Of a DNA stretch of 64,000 nt, positions 27,199 through 36,420 are shown in pieces. Position numbers and translations under genes: made by a program. This DNA is from Paraburkholderia fynbosensis (GTDB lineage: Bacteria > Pseudomonadota > Gammaproteobacteria > Burkholderiales > Burkholderiaceae): NCBI RefSeq assembly GCF_902859935.1, contig NZ_CADIKI010000002.1, positions 520,585 to 584,584 of the forward strand. Direction: 5' to 3'. The notes under the pieces were generated by a model, which saw only the letters and a list, made by a program, of their open reading frames with translations, searched no databases and was not told where the DNA came from. Position 1 is the first letter of the stretch. The number at the start of each line of letters is the position of its first letter.

Positions 27199-28152
27199 AT
27201 GGGGTGGTGGAGCGCCGCTCCGGTCAGGATGACTTCGCTGCGAAACGAAATCGCGCGCGCAAGGCGCCGGCTGCAAGGATGGTCGATCGCTCATATGCCG
27301 CCTTCGGTAATCGAACCGTTGGCCGCTGCCGTATGGAAAGCTCACAGCCTCGTCGACGCGCGTGCACGCTGGAACGGCATCTCGCGCTGCGAGAGCGGGC
27401 GCGACATGCCGGGGTCGGCGCCGTTCAGCGCAACGCAGGTTTCGTCCGGCAGCTTGCGTGAAAGCCTGATCGACAAGCGGATCTATTACGGCCGTCTGTT
27501 GCGCGGCCGCGAGGACTGGCCGGACCTGCAACACGTGGCGCAGATGCTTGCCGCCCGAATCCGGCAATTGCAGGCCGAGGTGCCGGGGCGTCCTGTCATC
27601 GTGTCGCCGTTTCACTACGTGTCGCAATACGCGAACATTTATGTGATCGACGCATTGCGCGAAATGCTCGGGCTCGAATCGATTTCGGTGGTGTCGGGCG
27701 TGCCGCGCGACATGTACGGTGACGACCAGACGCTCATCCCCAGCGTGACCGTGCTGTACACGTACGGCGACGATAACCGTAATGGCCTTGGCCTGCGCGT
27801 CGCGAGAACGTTGAGGCGCAACGGCGTCGCGGTACTGTTCGCCGACGTGCCGCCGTTCGCGCTGCACCGCTATCCGATGGAAACGGTCGGCGTGTCGATC
27901 TTCGGTCGCAACGCGCGCATTCACAACGGCGTGTTCCGGCTAGGCGCGCCGTTCAATGCCATGCTGCTGCCGTTTTATCTGCGTTTCCGGCAAGGGCGGT
28001 TCAGCGCCGAACTGTTCGGACCTTTGCCGCTTGCCGCTCCTGACGCTCCGCAATGGCTCGCCGGTTACATCGAAAGCGCGGCGCTCGACAACTATCCCGA
28101 CTGGCTCGTATCAGGACATCCGTCGATGTACGCGTTCGCGCCGGTCCGCTAG
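27199..28152 (+). CDS. Lysophospholipid-acyltransferase-like protein (HtrB/LpxL-type fold), degenerate active site
   Basis: A 317-residue protein without a signal peptide. The order of segments resembles the LPLAT superfamily that includes lipid A acyltransferases. There is a His after a hydrophobic strand (VIVSPFHYVSQYAN, His139), then LRRNGVAVLFADVP (residues ~205-218), and a strand-rich VFRLGAPFNAMLLPFYLRF with FSAELFGPL. The usual H-x4-D/E catalytic pair is H-x4-Y here (Tyr144), so activity is uncertain. GGAG lies six bases before ATG 27199. Its place between the peptide gene and the exporter suggests peptide acylation, membrane lipid change for self-protection, or a non-catalytic role. 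The family call is motif-based and moderate. Confidence 0.6.
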   Translation: MGWWSAAPVRMTSLRNEIARARRRLQGWSIAHMPPSVIEPLAAAVWKAHSLVDARARWNGISRCESGRDMPGSAPFSATQVSSGSLRESLIDKRIYYGRLLRGREDWPDLQHVAQMLAARIRQLQAEVPGRPVIVSPFHYVSQYANIYVIDALREMLGLESISVVSGVPRDMYGDDQTLIPSVTVLYTYGDDNRNGLGLRVARTLRRNGVAVLFADVPPFALHRYPMETVGVSIFGRNARIHNGVFRLGAPFNAMLLPFYLRFRQGRFSAELFGPLPLAAPDAPQWLAGYIESAALDNYPDWLVSGHPSMYAFAPVR

Positions 28153-28257
28153 ACACCCGCGCCCAGCCTGGTGGCCGCGTGGCACGACGTTCGCCCAGAC
28201 GGGCCGCTGCGGCGGAACTCATAACAACACTGGCCGGCACCGGGCAGCAATCACGCT

Positions 28258-29451
28258 ATGGAACCCATCAATCTCCCCCAGTTCAGGGACGTCTCATGGC
28301 GCTGGATCGCGTATGCGACCTCCGCACTCGTGAGCGTCGCCATCGTGTTCGCGTTCGTCTACGACGTCGAACTGAAGCAGGACGTGCGTGCGGAAATCGT
28401 ATCGCCGTCCGAAATCAAGATTCAGGGGCTGAGCGGCCTCGTGTCGGACATCTATGTGAATCGTTCGACGCGCGTCGCGCAGGGCGCGCCGCTGTTTCGC
28501 CTGGACCGCGATCTCTCGCTCGCGAGCAATGGCCTGCAACGCAAAGCGTTCGACGAGCATGACCGCGACGAACAGCTCCGCACGAGCGACGCGCAATATC
28601 TTCAGCGCAGGGCCGATCTTGCCGCGCAACTGAATGCCGCGCGGCTCACCGCGCAAAGCCGCCGGGCGGAAATCTCCGCGCTCGACGAACAACTGGCGCA
28701 GAACCGCGCGCTCGCCGACGAAGCCGGCCGCAAGCTGACGCGGCTCGTGTCGGTGGCCGACTACATCACCGCCGACCGGATCGAGCAGGCGAGTGCCGAC
28801 ATCCATCAGGCGAAAGTCGCGCTCGCGCAAAGCGCGGCGCGCCGTCAGCAACTCGACGCGGATCTGGGCGCGGCGATCGGTACCCAAACGGGCCTGGGCG
28901 CGCAACTCAATGAACTGGACGCGCGCCACGCACGCGAGTTGCAGGACATTCGCATGCGCTTCGAACAGACCCGCCGGGACGCGACGATCTCCGCGCCGAA
29001 AGCCGGCGTGGTGACGTACTCGGGCCTCGTGCCGGGGCGCACTCTCGCACCCGACGACGTCGCGCTCGTGATCTCGACCGGCGAGAAGGGCGCGTTGCGC
29101 GCCGCGCTGCGCATTCCGTCGCGACGGCGCGGTTTCGTGCGCGAAGGGCAGATCGTGCGCCTCAAGTTCGATGCGTTTCCATACGCGAAATTCGGCAGCT
29201 ACCCCGCGCGGATCGATTCGATCTCCCGCACCACCGTGCGCTCGGCGATGTCGCCCGCAGCCGCATCCGAGCCGGGCAGTCCCGACGGAGACTACATGGC
29301 GTGGGCCACGCTAAGCGGCGACACGTTCCACTTCGAGCGGCAACGCTTCGACATTCTGCCGGGCATGGCGGCGACGGCGAGCATCGTGATCGAGCGCCGC
29401 ACCATCGCCGAATGGGTGCTCGCGCCGCTGTTCCGTGTGCTGCGAGGCTGA
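28258..29451 (+). CDS. HlyD-family periplasmic adaptor of the peptide exporter
   Basis: A 397-residue membrane fusion protein of type 1 secretion. A short cytoplasmic N terminus and one membrane segment (residues ~14-38) precede a lipoyl half (VRAEIVSPSEIKIQGLSGLV), a long alpha-helical hairpin of Gln/Arg/Ala-rich coiled coil (~95-235), the second lipoyl half (ISAPKAGVVTYSGLVPG) and a beta-barrel domain. It bridges the inner-membrane ABC transporter to the TolC-like channel, as CvaA does for colicin V. The stop is two bases before the transporter ATG, so the two are co-transcribed. Confidence 0.92.
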   Translation: MEPINLPQFRDVSWRWIAYATSALVSVAIVFAFVYDVELKQDVRAEIVSPSEIKIQGLSGLVSDIYVNRSTRVAQGAPLFRLDRDLSLASNGLQRKAFDEHDRDEQLRTSDAQYLQRRADLAAQLNAARLTAQSRRAEISALDEQLAQNRALADEAGRKLTRLVSVADYITADRIEQASADIHQAKVALAQSAARRQQLDADLGAAIGTQTGLGAQLNELDARHARELQDIRMRFEQTRRDATISAPKAGVVTYSGLVPGRTLAPDDVALVISTGEKGALRAALRIPSRRRGFVREGQIVRLKFDAFPYAKFGSYPARIDSISRTTVRSAMSPAAASEPGSPDGDYMAWATLSGDTFHFERQRFDILPGMAATASIVIERRTIAEWVLAPLFRVLRG

Positions 29452-29453
29452 CG

Positions 29454-31556
29454 ATGCGCGCGATCTATCAGAACGAAGTCGCCGAATGCGGTTACGCCTG
29501 TCTGGCCATGGTGCTGTCGCACTTCGGCCGCGCGACCGAAGTGCGCGAGCTGCAGGCGTTCAGGCCGATCTCCGCCAACGGTTTGACGATGATGGACCTG
29601 TACGACGTCGCGCTCGAATACGGGCTTGCGGTGCAGGCGTACCGCTTCGGCAGCGGCGATCTGGCGAGCGTGAAGCGCGGTTCGATCATGCATTTCGGCG
29701 GCGCCCATTTCGTCGTGTTCGAAAAGTACGGGCGCGGCTACGTGCAGGTGATCGATCCGGCCACCGGTCGGCGCCGTATTTCGATGGACACGTTCGTCGC
29801 CAATGTGTCAGGCTTCCTGCTCGAATGTGCGCCGACGCCGGCCATGCCGCGCGTGCGCAACAAGTCGCGGGTGCCGGCGGCGCTCGCGCGGGTGCGTGCG
29901 CTGAATCCGCAACTCGGCGCGCAGATCGTCAAGGTGATCTTCATTGCGCTCGGCAGCCAGTTCGCGATTCTCGCGATGCCGTACCTCGGCAATCTCGTGC
30001 TCGACGACGTCGTCGCCGCCGACAACCTGAATCTGCTCAACGTGCTGGTGCTGACGTTCTCCGGCATTTTCATCGCCGGCGCGCTGAGCCAGTACATCCA
30101 GACCTACCTCGTCGAACTGTTGCACGGCCTCGTGCAGATGAACATGATCGAGGGCTTGCTCGCGAAGCTGTTGAGCAATCCGATTCCGTACTTCGAGAAG
30201 CGCCATGTCGGCGATCTATTCGCGCGCGTGAAAGCGCAGGACGAGATCAGCATCTACGCCACACGCACGGCGATTTCGCTTGGCATCGATCTCGTGGTCG
30301 GTTTGCTCGCGCTGCTCCTGATGCTGGTGCAGAGTCCGCAGCTGACCGCGATTGCGCTGCTGATTTTCGTGCTCTACGTGGCGGTCTCGTTTGCGCTGTT
30401 CACGCGCATGCGCGATACGCACGCACTCGTGCTCGAAGAATCGGCGCGCTGCGACGACATGCTGATCGAGACGATACGCGGCGCGTCGTTGATCAAGCTG
30501 TCGCAGGGCGAGACGCGGCGTACGGCGATTTTCATGGCGAAGTATCGCGCCTATTTTGCGGCGCTCGTGCAGAACAGCCGTCTCGGCAGCGCGCGCGATG
30601 CGATCCTGAAGCTCGTCAACTACGCCGACATGATCGCGATCACGTGGTTCGCCGCGCGCCTGATGCTCGGCGGCGCGATTTCGGTGGGCGTGTTCTATTC
30701 GTTTCTGATCTACAAGTCGCTGCTGTCGGAGCGCTTTGCGAACTCGATCAACGCGGCCTTTGCGTACTTCATGCTGAGCGTCCCGGTCGCGCGGGTCGGC
30801 GATATCGTGGACGGTGACGCGGAGCGCTACACGCCGCCGGGCGAGGCGCACAAGAGCGTCGAAGTGCGTGCTTTCGAGCGCATCGACGTGCGCAACGTGA
30901 CGTTCCGCTACGGCGCGTCGGATCAGCCCGTGCTGAAGAACGCGAACATCGTGATACGCAAGGGCGACAAGATTGTGATCACCGGCGCGTCGGGCAGCGG
31001 CAAGTCCACGCTGTTCAAGCTGCTCGCGGCGGCCGAACCGCTTCAGGAGGGCGAGATCATGCTGAACGGCATCGCCTGGCCGAATCTCGCCGTCGACGAA
31101 ATCCGCCGTCACGCCGTGCATATGCGGCAGGGCGATCTGATCCTGCACGGCTCGATTGCGGACAACGTGACACTGTTCGCGGGCAACGTGGACGAAGCGC
31201 GCGTTCACGCGCTGCTCGACGACGTCGGGCTGCTGCGCGACGTGATGCGCTTGCCGATGCGCACGCGCACGGTGATCAGCGACACGATCGCCAATATTTC
31301 CGCCGGGCAGCGGCAGCGCCTGCTGCTCGCGCGTGCGCTGTACCAGCAGCGCGAACTGCTGCTGCTCGACGAGCCGACGTCGAATCTCGATCCCGCGTCG
31401 GTGCGGCAGATCGTGGCGTTGCTGCAGCGTATCGAACGCACGGTCGTCGTGATTACGCACGACATGTCGCTCGCGGCGGCGTTCGACACGCGCTACCGGC
31501 TGGTCGAAGGCGAGCTGGTGTGCGAGGCGCGCGCCGAGGTGTTGGCCGATGAATAA
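29454..31556 (+). CDS. Peptidase-containing ABC transporter (C39 family, CvaB-like)
   Basis: A 700-residue fusion of three parts. Residues 1-~130 are a C39 bacteriocin-processing peptidase with Cys12 (ECGYAC), His85 (GGAHFVVF) and Asp101 (VIDPATG). Spacing of 73 and 16 equals that of the CvaB triad as I recall it. Residues ~150-440 hold about six membrane helices. The C-terminal ATPase has Walker A GASGSGKST, signature ISAGQRQRLLLARAL and Walker B LLLLDEPTSNLD. It should cut leaders after Gly-Gly and export the core peptide with ATP. The last codons overlap the start of the next gene. Confidence 0.95.
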   Translation: MRAIYQNEVAECGYACLAMVLSHFGRATEVRELQAFRPISANGLTMMDLYDVALEYGLAVQAYRFGSGDLASVKRGSIMHFGGAHFVVFEKYGRGYVQVIDPATGRRRISMDTFVANVSGFLLECAPTPAMPRVRNKSRVPAALARVRALNPQLGAQIVKVIFIALGSQFAILAMPYLGNLVLDDVVAADNLNLLNVLVLTFSGIFIAGALSQYIQTYLVELLHGLVQMNMIEGLLAKLLSNPIPYFEKRHVGDLFARVKAQDEISIYATRTAISLGIDLVVGLLALLLMLVQSPQLTAIALLIFVLYVAVSFALFTRMRDTHALVLEESARCDDMLIETIRGASLIKLSQGETRRTAIFMAKYRAYFAALVQNSRLGSARDAILKLVNYADMIAITWFAARLMLGGAISVGVFYSFLIYKSLLSERFANSINAAFAYFMLSVPVARVGDIVDGDAERYTPPGEAHKSVEVRAFERIDVRNVTFRYGASDQPVLKNANIVIRKGDKIVITGASGSGKSTLFKLLAAAEPLQEGEIMLNGIAWPNLAVDEIRRHAVHMRQGDLILHGSIADNVTLFAGNVDEARVHALLDDVGLLRDVMRLPMRTRTVISDTIANISAGQRQRLLLARALYQQRELLLLDEPTSNLDPASVRQIVALLQRIERTVVVITHDMSLAAAFDTRYRLVEGELVCEARAEVLADE

Positions 31557-33024
31557 GCGCACCGTATCGCGCCTGCTGATCGTGCTTGCCTCCGCCGCGC
31601 AGACGAGTACCGCGGCGGCAGCCGACCTGCTCAGCGTCGCCGCTCTGGCCGCCGACCATGACGCGGACCTGGCCGCCTCGCGCGCGGGTTCCCGGGCCGC
31701 GCGCGAGGCGCTGCCCAAAGCCCGCGCGGCGTTGTTGCCGCAACTGTCGGGCGGCTGGGGACGCGCCTACAACCGCACGGCGATCGAGGGTTTCCCACGC
31801 GACAGCTACTGGCAGAACGGCTGGACTGTCGAGCTGTCGCAACCGGTCTTCGACTGGGGCCGCTGGACGGCCTTCCGGCAGGCCGACCTGATCGGCGCGC
31901 GCGGGGTGGTCGATGCGGCGCGCGCGCAGCAGGCGGCCATTCTGCAGGCGGTACGCGCGTACTTCGACGAACTCGCCGCCGAAGACGAACTGGCCCGCGC
32001 CGACGACTACACGGCCGCGCTCGAACAACACATGGTTCAGCTGCATCGGCGGCAGGCGGCGGGCGAGGCGACTGTGATCGACTTGCAGGAGGCCGAGGCG
32101 GCGCGCGAGCAGGCGCAGGTGCAGCAACTGGATGCTCGCAGCGATTTGCAACTGCGGCGGCTCTCGCTCGAACAGATCACAGGGCAGCCGTTTGCGGGGT
32201 TGTCGCGGCTGCCGGATACCGTGTCGATGCCGTGCCTGAGTCCCGACAACGAGGCCAGCTGGATCGCGCAGGCTGAAGCACACGACTATCTGGTGCAGTT
32301 GAAGCAGATCGACCGGCGCATCGCGCAATTCGACGTCGAGAAGGCGCGGGCGAGAAATCTGCCGGTCGTGAACCTGACGGCGAGCCATACGCCGGCAGGC
32401 GCCGCCTCCGGCTACTCCCGTCCGACGACGACCACCACCGCAATGCTGTCGGTGACGATTCCGATTTTCGAGGGCGGCGGGACGGACGCGATCATCGACG
32501 AGACGCTGGCGCTTCAGGACAAGGCGCAGGACGAACTGGTCGGCGCAACCCGGCTGGCTGGCGCGACGGCGCGGGAAAACTGGTCACGCTTTCACGACGG
32601 CGTCACGCGGGTCGATGCGCTGACGCGTCTCGCGCAGACTTCGCACGCCGCATTACTTGCGACGCAGGTGGGCTACAAGGTGGGCAGCAGGACGAGCACC
32701 GACGTGTTGCGCGCGGCGGATTCGTTTTACGCGAATCGCCGGGATCTGATTCGGGCGCGCTACATGGCGCTTGTTGGGTTGCTGCAACTGAAGGCCGCGA
32801 CGGCGGCGCTGGACCTGGACGAGGTAGCGCGGGTGAATGGTTTGCTGGTTGGCGCGGACGGGGGCAGGGCGATCGAGACGGATCGCGCCGTCGTGGAAAA
32901 AACGGATCGACGCGTTGCGCCTGAAAGCATGCCGCCGACCAGGTCGATCGACGGGCCGCCAGTGATGACGCCATTCGAAGCCTTGCGCGTCGCGCAGCGC
33001 AAACCGCTTGCGGCGGCTCCTTGA
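31549..33024 (+). CDS. TolC-like outer membrane efflux protein of the peptide exporter
   Basis: A 491-residue outer-membrane channel protein. A signal peptide (to about TAAAA, residue 24) is followed by two homologous OEP halves with long helices, e.g. AALAADHDADLAASRAG, QNGWTVELSQPVFDWGRW and TVIDLQEAEAAREQAQVQQL. The C terminus (~60 residues after LDLDEVARVNGLL) is a polar tail. Its ATG lies inside the last codons of the ABC transporter gene, so it completes a three-part type 1 secretion unit. A bidirectional terminator follows. Confidence 0.93.
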   Translation: MNKRTVSRLLIVLASAAQTSTAAAADLLSVAALAADHDADLAASRAGSRAAREALPKARAALLPQLSGGWGRAYNRTAIEGFPRDSYWQNGWTVELSQPVFDWGRWTAFRQADLIGARGVVDAARAQQAAILQAVRAYFDELAAEDELARADDYTAALEQHMVQLHRRQAAGEATVIDLQEAEAAREQAQVQQLDARSDLQLRRLSLEQITGQPFAGLSRLPDTVSMPCLSPDNEASWIAQAEAHDYLVQLKQIDRRIAQFDVEKARARNLPVVNLTASHTPAGAASGYSRPTTTTTAMLSVTIPIFEGGGTDAIIDETLALQDKAQDELVGATRLAGATARENWSRFHDGVTRVDALTRLAQTSHAALLATQVGYKVGSRTSTDVLRAADSFYANRRDLIRARYMALVGLLQLKAATAALDLDEVARVNGLLVGADGGRAIETDRAVVEKTDRRVAPESMPPTRSIDGPPVMTPFEALRVAQRKPLAAAP

Positions 33025-33081
33025 CCGGAGCGGCTGGGGCTAGGCCGAAATGCTGGCGAATGCCGGCTGCATTGGGCAAAC

Positions 33082-33118
33082 AAAAAAACCCCGGGAGCCT
33101 GCGGCTAACGGGGTTTTT
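33082..33118. terminator. Bidirectional intrinsic terminator
   Basis: CCCCG (33089-33093) pairs with CGGGG (33109-33113), flanked by A7 on the left and T5 on the right. It separates the convergent TolC-like gene and the tmRNA gene and can stop both. Confidence 0.85.
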
Positions 33119-33146
33119 CATACAACGCTATTGCTTGCGCGGTGTT

Positions 33147-33516
33147 TGGTGGAGGCGGCGGGAATCGAACCCGCGTCCAGAAGCACTCTACGACCAGTTC
33201 TACATGTTTAGTTCTGTCATTTGATTTAACCCCAGTGACGCGGACGAACACGCTGCACTAAAGCGATTCACTAGATTTTCGACCCGGGCGTCGTGACGCC
33301 GCCAAGGCTTAACTGACGTATATGACCTCTGTCGGTATTGCTACCGGTCTTGCGACACTAGCCCGTCAGTGAACTAGGCAGAGGACGGCGGCCCTTAGGC
33401 TGCCAGTGCGAACGTATCGTCGTTTGCAGTTACGTTTTTCCCATTGATTAACGAGGTGACGGGTCCTCGACATGCCCTAGCCGCTTCGCAACCCCTGTCG
33501 AAACCAGGTCGCCCCC
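33147..33516 (-). ncRNA. ssrA: Transfer-messenger RNA (tmRNA)
   Basis: A 370-nt RNA on the minus strand that rescues stalled ribosomes together with SmpB. The 5' end GGGGGCGACCTGGTTTCGAC and 3' end CGCCTCCACCA form the seven-pair tRNA-like acceptor stem, and the T arm GGTTCGATTCC is intact. CCA is encoded. The internal tag frame ends in two alanines as expected. The gene is a single uninterrupted molecule, not the two-piece form of some alphaproteobacteria and cyanobacteria. Confidence 0.98.
33395..33427 (-). other. tmRNA proteolysis-tag reading frame (ANDDTFALAA)
   Basis: Read on the minus strand from the resume codon GCA, ten codons encode ANDDTFALAA and are followed by TAA. With the alanine carried on the tmRNA this is an 11-residue degradation tag ending in the ALAA recognised by ClpXP. 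The tag sequence is typical of Burkholderiaceae. Confidence 0.95.
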
Positions 33517-33612
33517 GCGGTTCGTTGCTCAAGATTTCTGAGCCAGAAGCAGATTTTACAGTAGTTTGACGGCCGCGTCCTGACTCATTGGCATAGCGGC
33601 CACCGTGGTGCT

Positions 33613-34326
33613 TCAGCCAATATCGCGCAGCAGCTTCTGCAATTCGCCCGGCGATTGGACGACATGCTGTGCATGCCACTGCGTCGGTGGAATGTCGTTG
33701 CCGCAGTAGCCGTACGCGGCTGCCACGGTCTTCATGCCCGCCGCGAAACCGGCCTGCACGTCGCGCAGGTCGTCGCCCACATAGACGATGCGCTCCGGCG
33801 CCACGTCCAGTTCCTGCGCGGCGTGCAGCAAAGGCGCCGGGTGCGGCTTCGAATGCGCAGTCGTGTCGCCGCTCACCACGCAGCCCGCGCGCTCTTCGAG
33901 CCCAAGCTGCGCGACCAGCGGCTCGGTCAGCCGCGCCACCTTGTTCGTGACGATGCCCCAGCGCACGCCACGCGCATCGAGATCGTCGAGCAGTTCGGGG
34001 ATGCCGGGAAAGAGCGTCGTCTCGATGCACAAGTCCGCTTCGTAGTTGGCGAGAAACTCTTCGCGCATCGACGCAAACTCGTGATTGTCCGGGCCGATGC
34101 CGAACGCGCCGCCGATCAGCCCGCGCGCCCCCGCTGATGCCAGCGGACGCAGGTCTTCGAGCGGCACCATCTCGAGGCCGCGGTCGTGGCGCATCTTGTT
34201 GACGGCGGCCGCGAGATCGGGCGCCGTGTCGGCCATCGTGCCATCGAGATCGAACAGCACAGCCTGGCAAAGACCGAGCGCGTTGTCGTTGTCTTCTCGT
34301 TGGGGCAGGGCAGTAGGGTCGCTCAT
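33613..34326 (-). CDS. gph: Phosphoglycolate phosphatase
   Basis: A 237-residue HAD-superfamily hydrolase dephosphorylating 2-phosphoglycolate, formed from oxidative DNA end damage or oxygenase side reactions. HAD motif I is LFDLDGTMADT, motif II IVTNK, the motif III Lys is in HSKPHPAP, and motif IV is YVGDDLRDVQAG. Length and sequence fit Gph. It follows ubiG by 31 bases on the same strand, a conserved pairing in beta- and gammaproteobacteria. Confidence 0.95.
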   Translation of the reverse strand: MSDPTALPQREDNDNALGLCQAVLFDLDGTMADTAPDLAAAVNKMRHDRGLEMVPLEDLRPLASAGARGLIGGAFGIGPDNHEFASMREEFLANYEADLCIETTLFPGIPELLDDLDARGVRWGIVTNKVARLTEPLVAQLGLEERAGCVVSGDTTAHSKPHPAPLLHAAQELDVAPERIVYVGDDLRDVQAGFAAGMKTVAAAYGYCGNDIPPTQWHAQHVVQSPGELQKLLRDIG

Positions 34327-34357
34327 TATCGGATTGGGTTGGGCATGTCGGGGCGGA

Positions 34358-35056
34358 TCAGGCGTCGCGGCGGCAGGCGAGCAGGTAGTTCACGCTCGTG
34401 TCGGCGGACAGCGTGAAATGCTTGCTGAGCGGGTTGTAGACGATGCCTTTGATGTCGGCCGCGCGCAGGCCGGCGGCGCGCACGAAGCTCGCCAATTCCG
34501 ACGGACGGATGAAACGCGCGTAGTCGTGCGTGCCCTTGGGCAGCATCCGCGCGATGTATTCGGCACCGATCACCGCGAACAGATACGACTTCACGTTGCG
34601 GTTCAACGTGGAAAAGAACACCCAGCCGCCGGGCTTCACCAGCGTCTTGCAGGCCTCGACGATCGCACCGGGCACGGGCACGTGTTCGAGCATTTCCATG
34701 CAGGTGACCACGTCGTACGTTCCCGGTTCGCGGGCGGCGAGCGCTTCCGCGGCGATTTCTTCGTAATTAACGGTTACGCCGCTTTCAAGGCTGTGAAGAT
34801 CGGCGACGCCGAGCGCTTGGGTCGACAGGTCGATGCCCTTCACGTGCGCGCCGAGACCGGCCATCGATTCGGAGAGAATCCCGCCGCCGCAGCCGATATC
34901 CAGCACTTTCTTACCCGCGAGATGCGCGTGGGCGTCGATCCAGTTCAGGCGAATGGGGTTGAGTTCGTGCAGCGGCTTGAATTCGGCATTCGGGTCCCAC
35001 CACCGGTGCGCGAGGTCGCTGAATTTCTGTAGTTCGTGGGGATCGGCGTTGGTCAT
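34358..35056 (-). CDS. ubiG: Ubiquinone biosynthesis O-methyltransferase
   Basis: A 232-residue SAM-dependent methyltransferase for both O-methylation steps of ubiquinone synthesis. The family block [20 protein letters not shown] at the N terminus, SAM motif [14 protein letters not shown] and [11 protein letters not shown] are all present. Start ATG 35056 gives the family-typical start [12 protein letters not shown]. Order ompA-ubiG-gph is conserved in Burkholderia. Confidence 0.97.
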   Translation of the reverse strand: MTNADPHELQKFSDLAHRWWDPNAEFKPLHELNPIRLNWIDAHAHLAGKKVLDIGCGGGILSESMAGLGAHVKGIDLSTQALGVADLHSLESGVTVNYEEIAAEALAAREPGTYDVVTCMEMLEHVPVPGAIVEACKTLVKPGGWVFFSTLNRNVKSYLFAVIGAEYIARMLPKGTHDYARFIRPSELASFVRAAGLRAADIKGIVYNPLSKHFTLSADTSVNYLLACRRDA

Positions 35057-35243
35057 GGCGAAAGCTGCCTCGATGAGAGCGGTGAGCGGGCGCTCGAGGA
35101 TAAACCCTGAGTATATAGGTCGAGGGACAGGGCGGCAAAAGGACGGCTCGTGGCATCGCCTCGACAGGTGCCCGTGCGGCTTGGTGGGCGACGCTCGCGG
35201 CTGCCACAGGGCGACGCGACCTGCATTGCGCGACCGGCTATGC

Positions 35244-35273
35244 ATAAAAAAAGCCCCGCCGAAGCGGGGCTTT
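35244..35273 (-). terminator. Intrinsic terminator of ompA
   Basis: On the minus strand AAAGCCCCGC (35273-35264) pairs with GCGGGGCTTT (35259-35250) and is followed by a T tract to 35245. It begins 21 bases after the ompA stop and separates ompA from ubiG. Confidence 0.92.
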
Positions 35274-35294
35274 GATACTGCGGCAACCTGAAGC

Positions 35295-35942
35295 TTACTG
35301 CTTCGGCGTGCCCACAACTTCGACTTCCACGCGACGATCCGGTGCGAGGCAGGCGATGAGTTGCTTGCGGTTCTTCTGGTTGCAACCGGTCGTGACCGGG
35401 TTGCGACGGCCCTTGCCTTCCGTATAGATACGGTTGGCTTCGATGCCCTTGCTCACCAGGAATGCCTTCACAGCTTGAGCGCGGCGCATCGACAGACGGT
35501 CGTTGTACTTGTCCGTACCGATACGGTCCGTGTGACCCGTTGCGACGACGACTTCCAGGTTGATGCCTTGGATCTTCGATGCGAGTTCGCTCAGCTTTTC
35601 CTTGCCGGCCGGCTTCAGAATTGCCTTGTCGAAGTCGAACAGCGCGTCAGCTTGATACGTAATCTTTTCGCTAGAGATAGCCGGTGCGGGTGCGACCGGT
35701 GCTGGCGGGGTCGGAGCCTGGGCAACCAGGGCGCCGTCGCACTTGGCGTTGGCCGTTGCCGGCGTCCAGAATGCATCGCGCCAGCAAAGCTCGTTCGTGC
35801 CGTTCATCCACACGTATTCGCCGGTACCATTCACCCAGTTGTCGTTCGTAGCTTGTCGCGACGCCGGCACCGACTGCGCCACGGCGGATGCAGCCATAAC
35901 TGCGGTAGCTGCAATGAACGCGAGCTTTGAAAGTTTATTCAT
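35295..35942 (-). CDS. ompA: OmpA-family outer membrane protein
   Basis: A 215-residue envelope protein with a signal peptide ([20 protein letters not shown], cleavage near AVA-Q). A short central part ([29 protein letters not shown]) precedes the C-terminal OmpA/Pal peptidoglycan-binding domain ([44 protein letters not shown] core). There is no eight-strand porin barrel, so this is the short betaproteobacterial OmpA that tethers the outer membrane to the wall. AGGAG lies just before the start. Confidence 0.95.
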   Translation of the reverse strand: MNKLSKLAFIAATAVMAASAVAQSVPASRQATNDNWVNGTGEYVWMNGTNELCWRDAFWTPATANAKCDGALVAQAPTPPAPVAPAPAISSEKITYQADALFDFDKAILKPAGKEKLSELASKIQGINLEVVVATGHTDRIGTDKYNDRLSMRRAQAVKAFLVSKGIEANRIYTEGKGRRNPVTTGCNQKNRKQLIACLAPDRRVEVEVVGTPKQ

Positions 35943-36420
35943 ATTTCTCCTCTCGAAATTGAGATTACCGCAGGTTTACTGCGAGCCTGTTGACGAAGAC
36001 AAGTCATACATTGCTCGAAGTATAACATTGGTGCGGAACAAAAAACTTGGTGTGTAGACTTCGAGCAGTGTCTAACTCTTTGTGCGTTGGCATTTTGCCA
36101 TATCGTTCCCTTCCGACGATAAAAAAATCCGCGCCCGATCAAATCCCCCTTTAATTGTGGTGCATGCGCAACAGAAGCAATCGCCTGGAGGGGCCGCCAG
36201 TCATGGCTGAGCGGCGGATTGCCCCACGCACGAATCGCGCCTGGGCGGCAAGAAAACGGAGTCCCCGCGAGCGCCTCGCGGAACTCCTGCTAGTAGGTAT
36301 ACGTACCCTCGGCGGAGGCGGATTCACGGCATGTTAGAATCGCGTGATGCGTTGCGCCTGCAATGCTTACGCGAAGGCGCGGGGTTGATCCGTTGCCTTG
36401 GCATGTAAAAGATACGGATA
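35943..36420. promoter_or_regulatory. Divergent ompA/gyrA promoter region with 14-base inverted repeat
   Basis: A 478-base gap with no convincing gene. For ompA (minus) a TATACT -10-like element is at 36019-36024. ACATTGCTCGAAGT (36008-36021) and ACTTCGAGCAGTGT (36058-36071) are inverted copies with one mismatch, one overlapping the -10. For gyrA (plus) TAGAAT at 36335-36340 is a possible -10. A short hairpin (CCGCGAG/CTCGCGG) lies near 36263-36281. Confidence 0.45.

Noticed and set aside
26421..33516. Peptide locus as an integrative element at the tmRNA 3' end
   Set aside because: tmRNA genes are common integration sites and the locus abuts this one, but there is no integrase and I found no second copy of the tmRNA 3' end as a direct repeat. 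A terminator separates them.
36155..36337. 60-codon open frame between ompA and gyrA
   Set aside because: No ribosome binding site, Arg-rich translation without motif, overlaps the probable gyrA promoter region.
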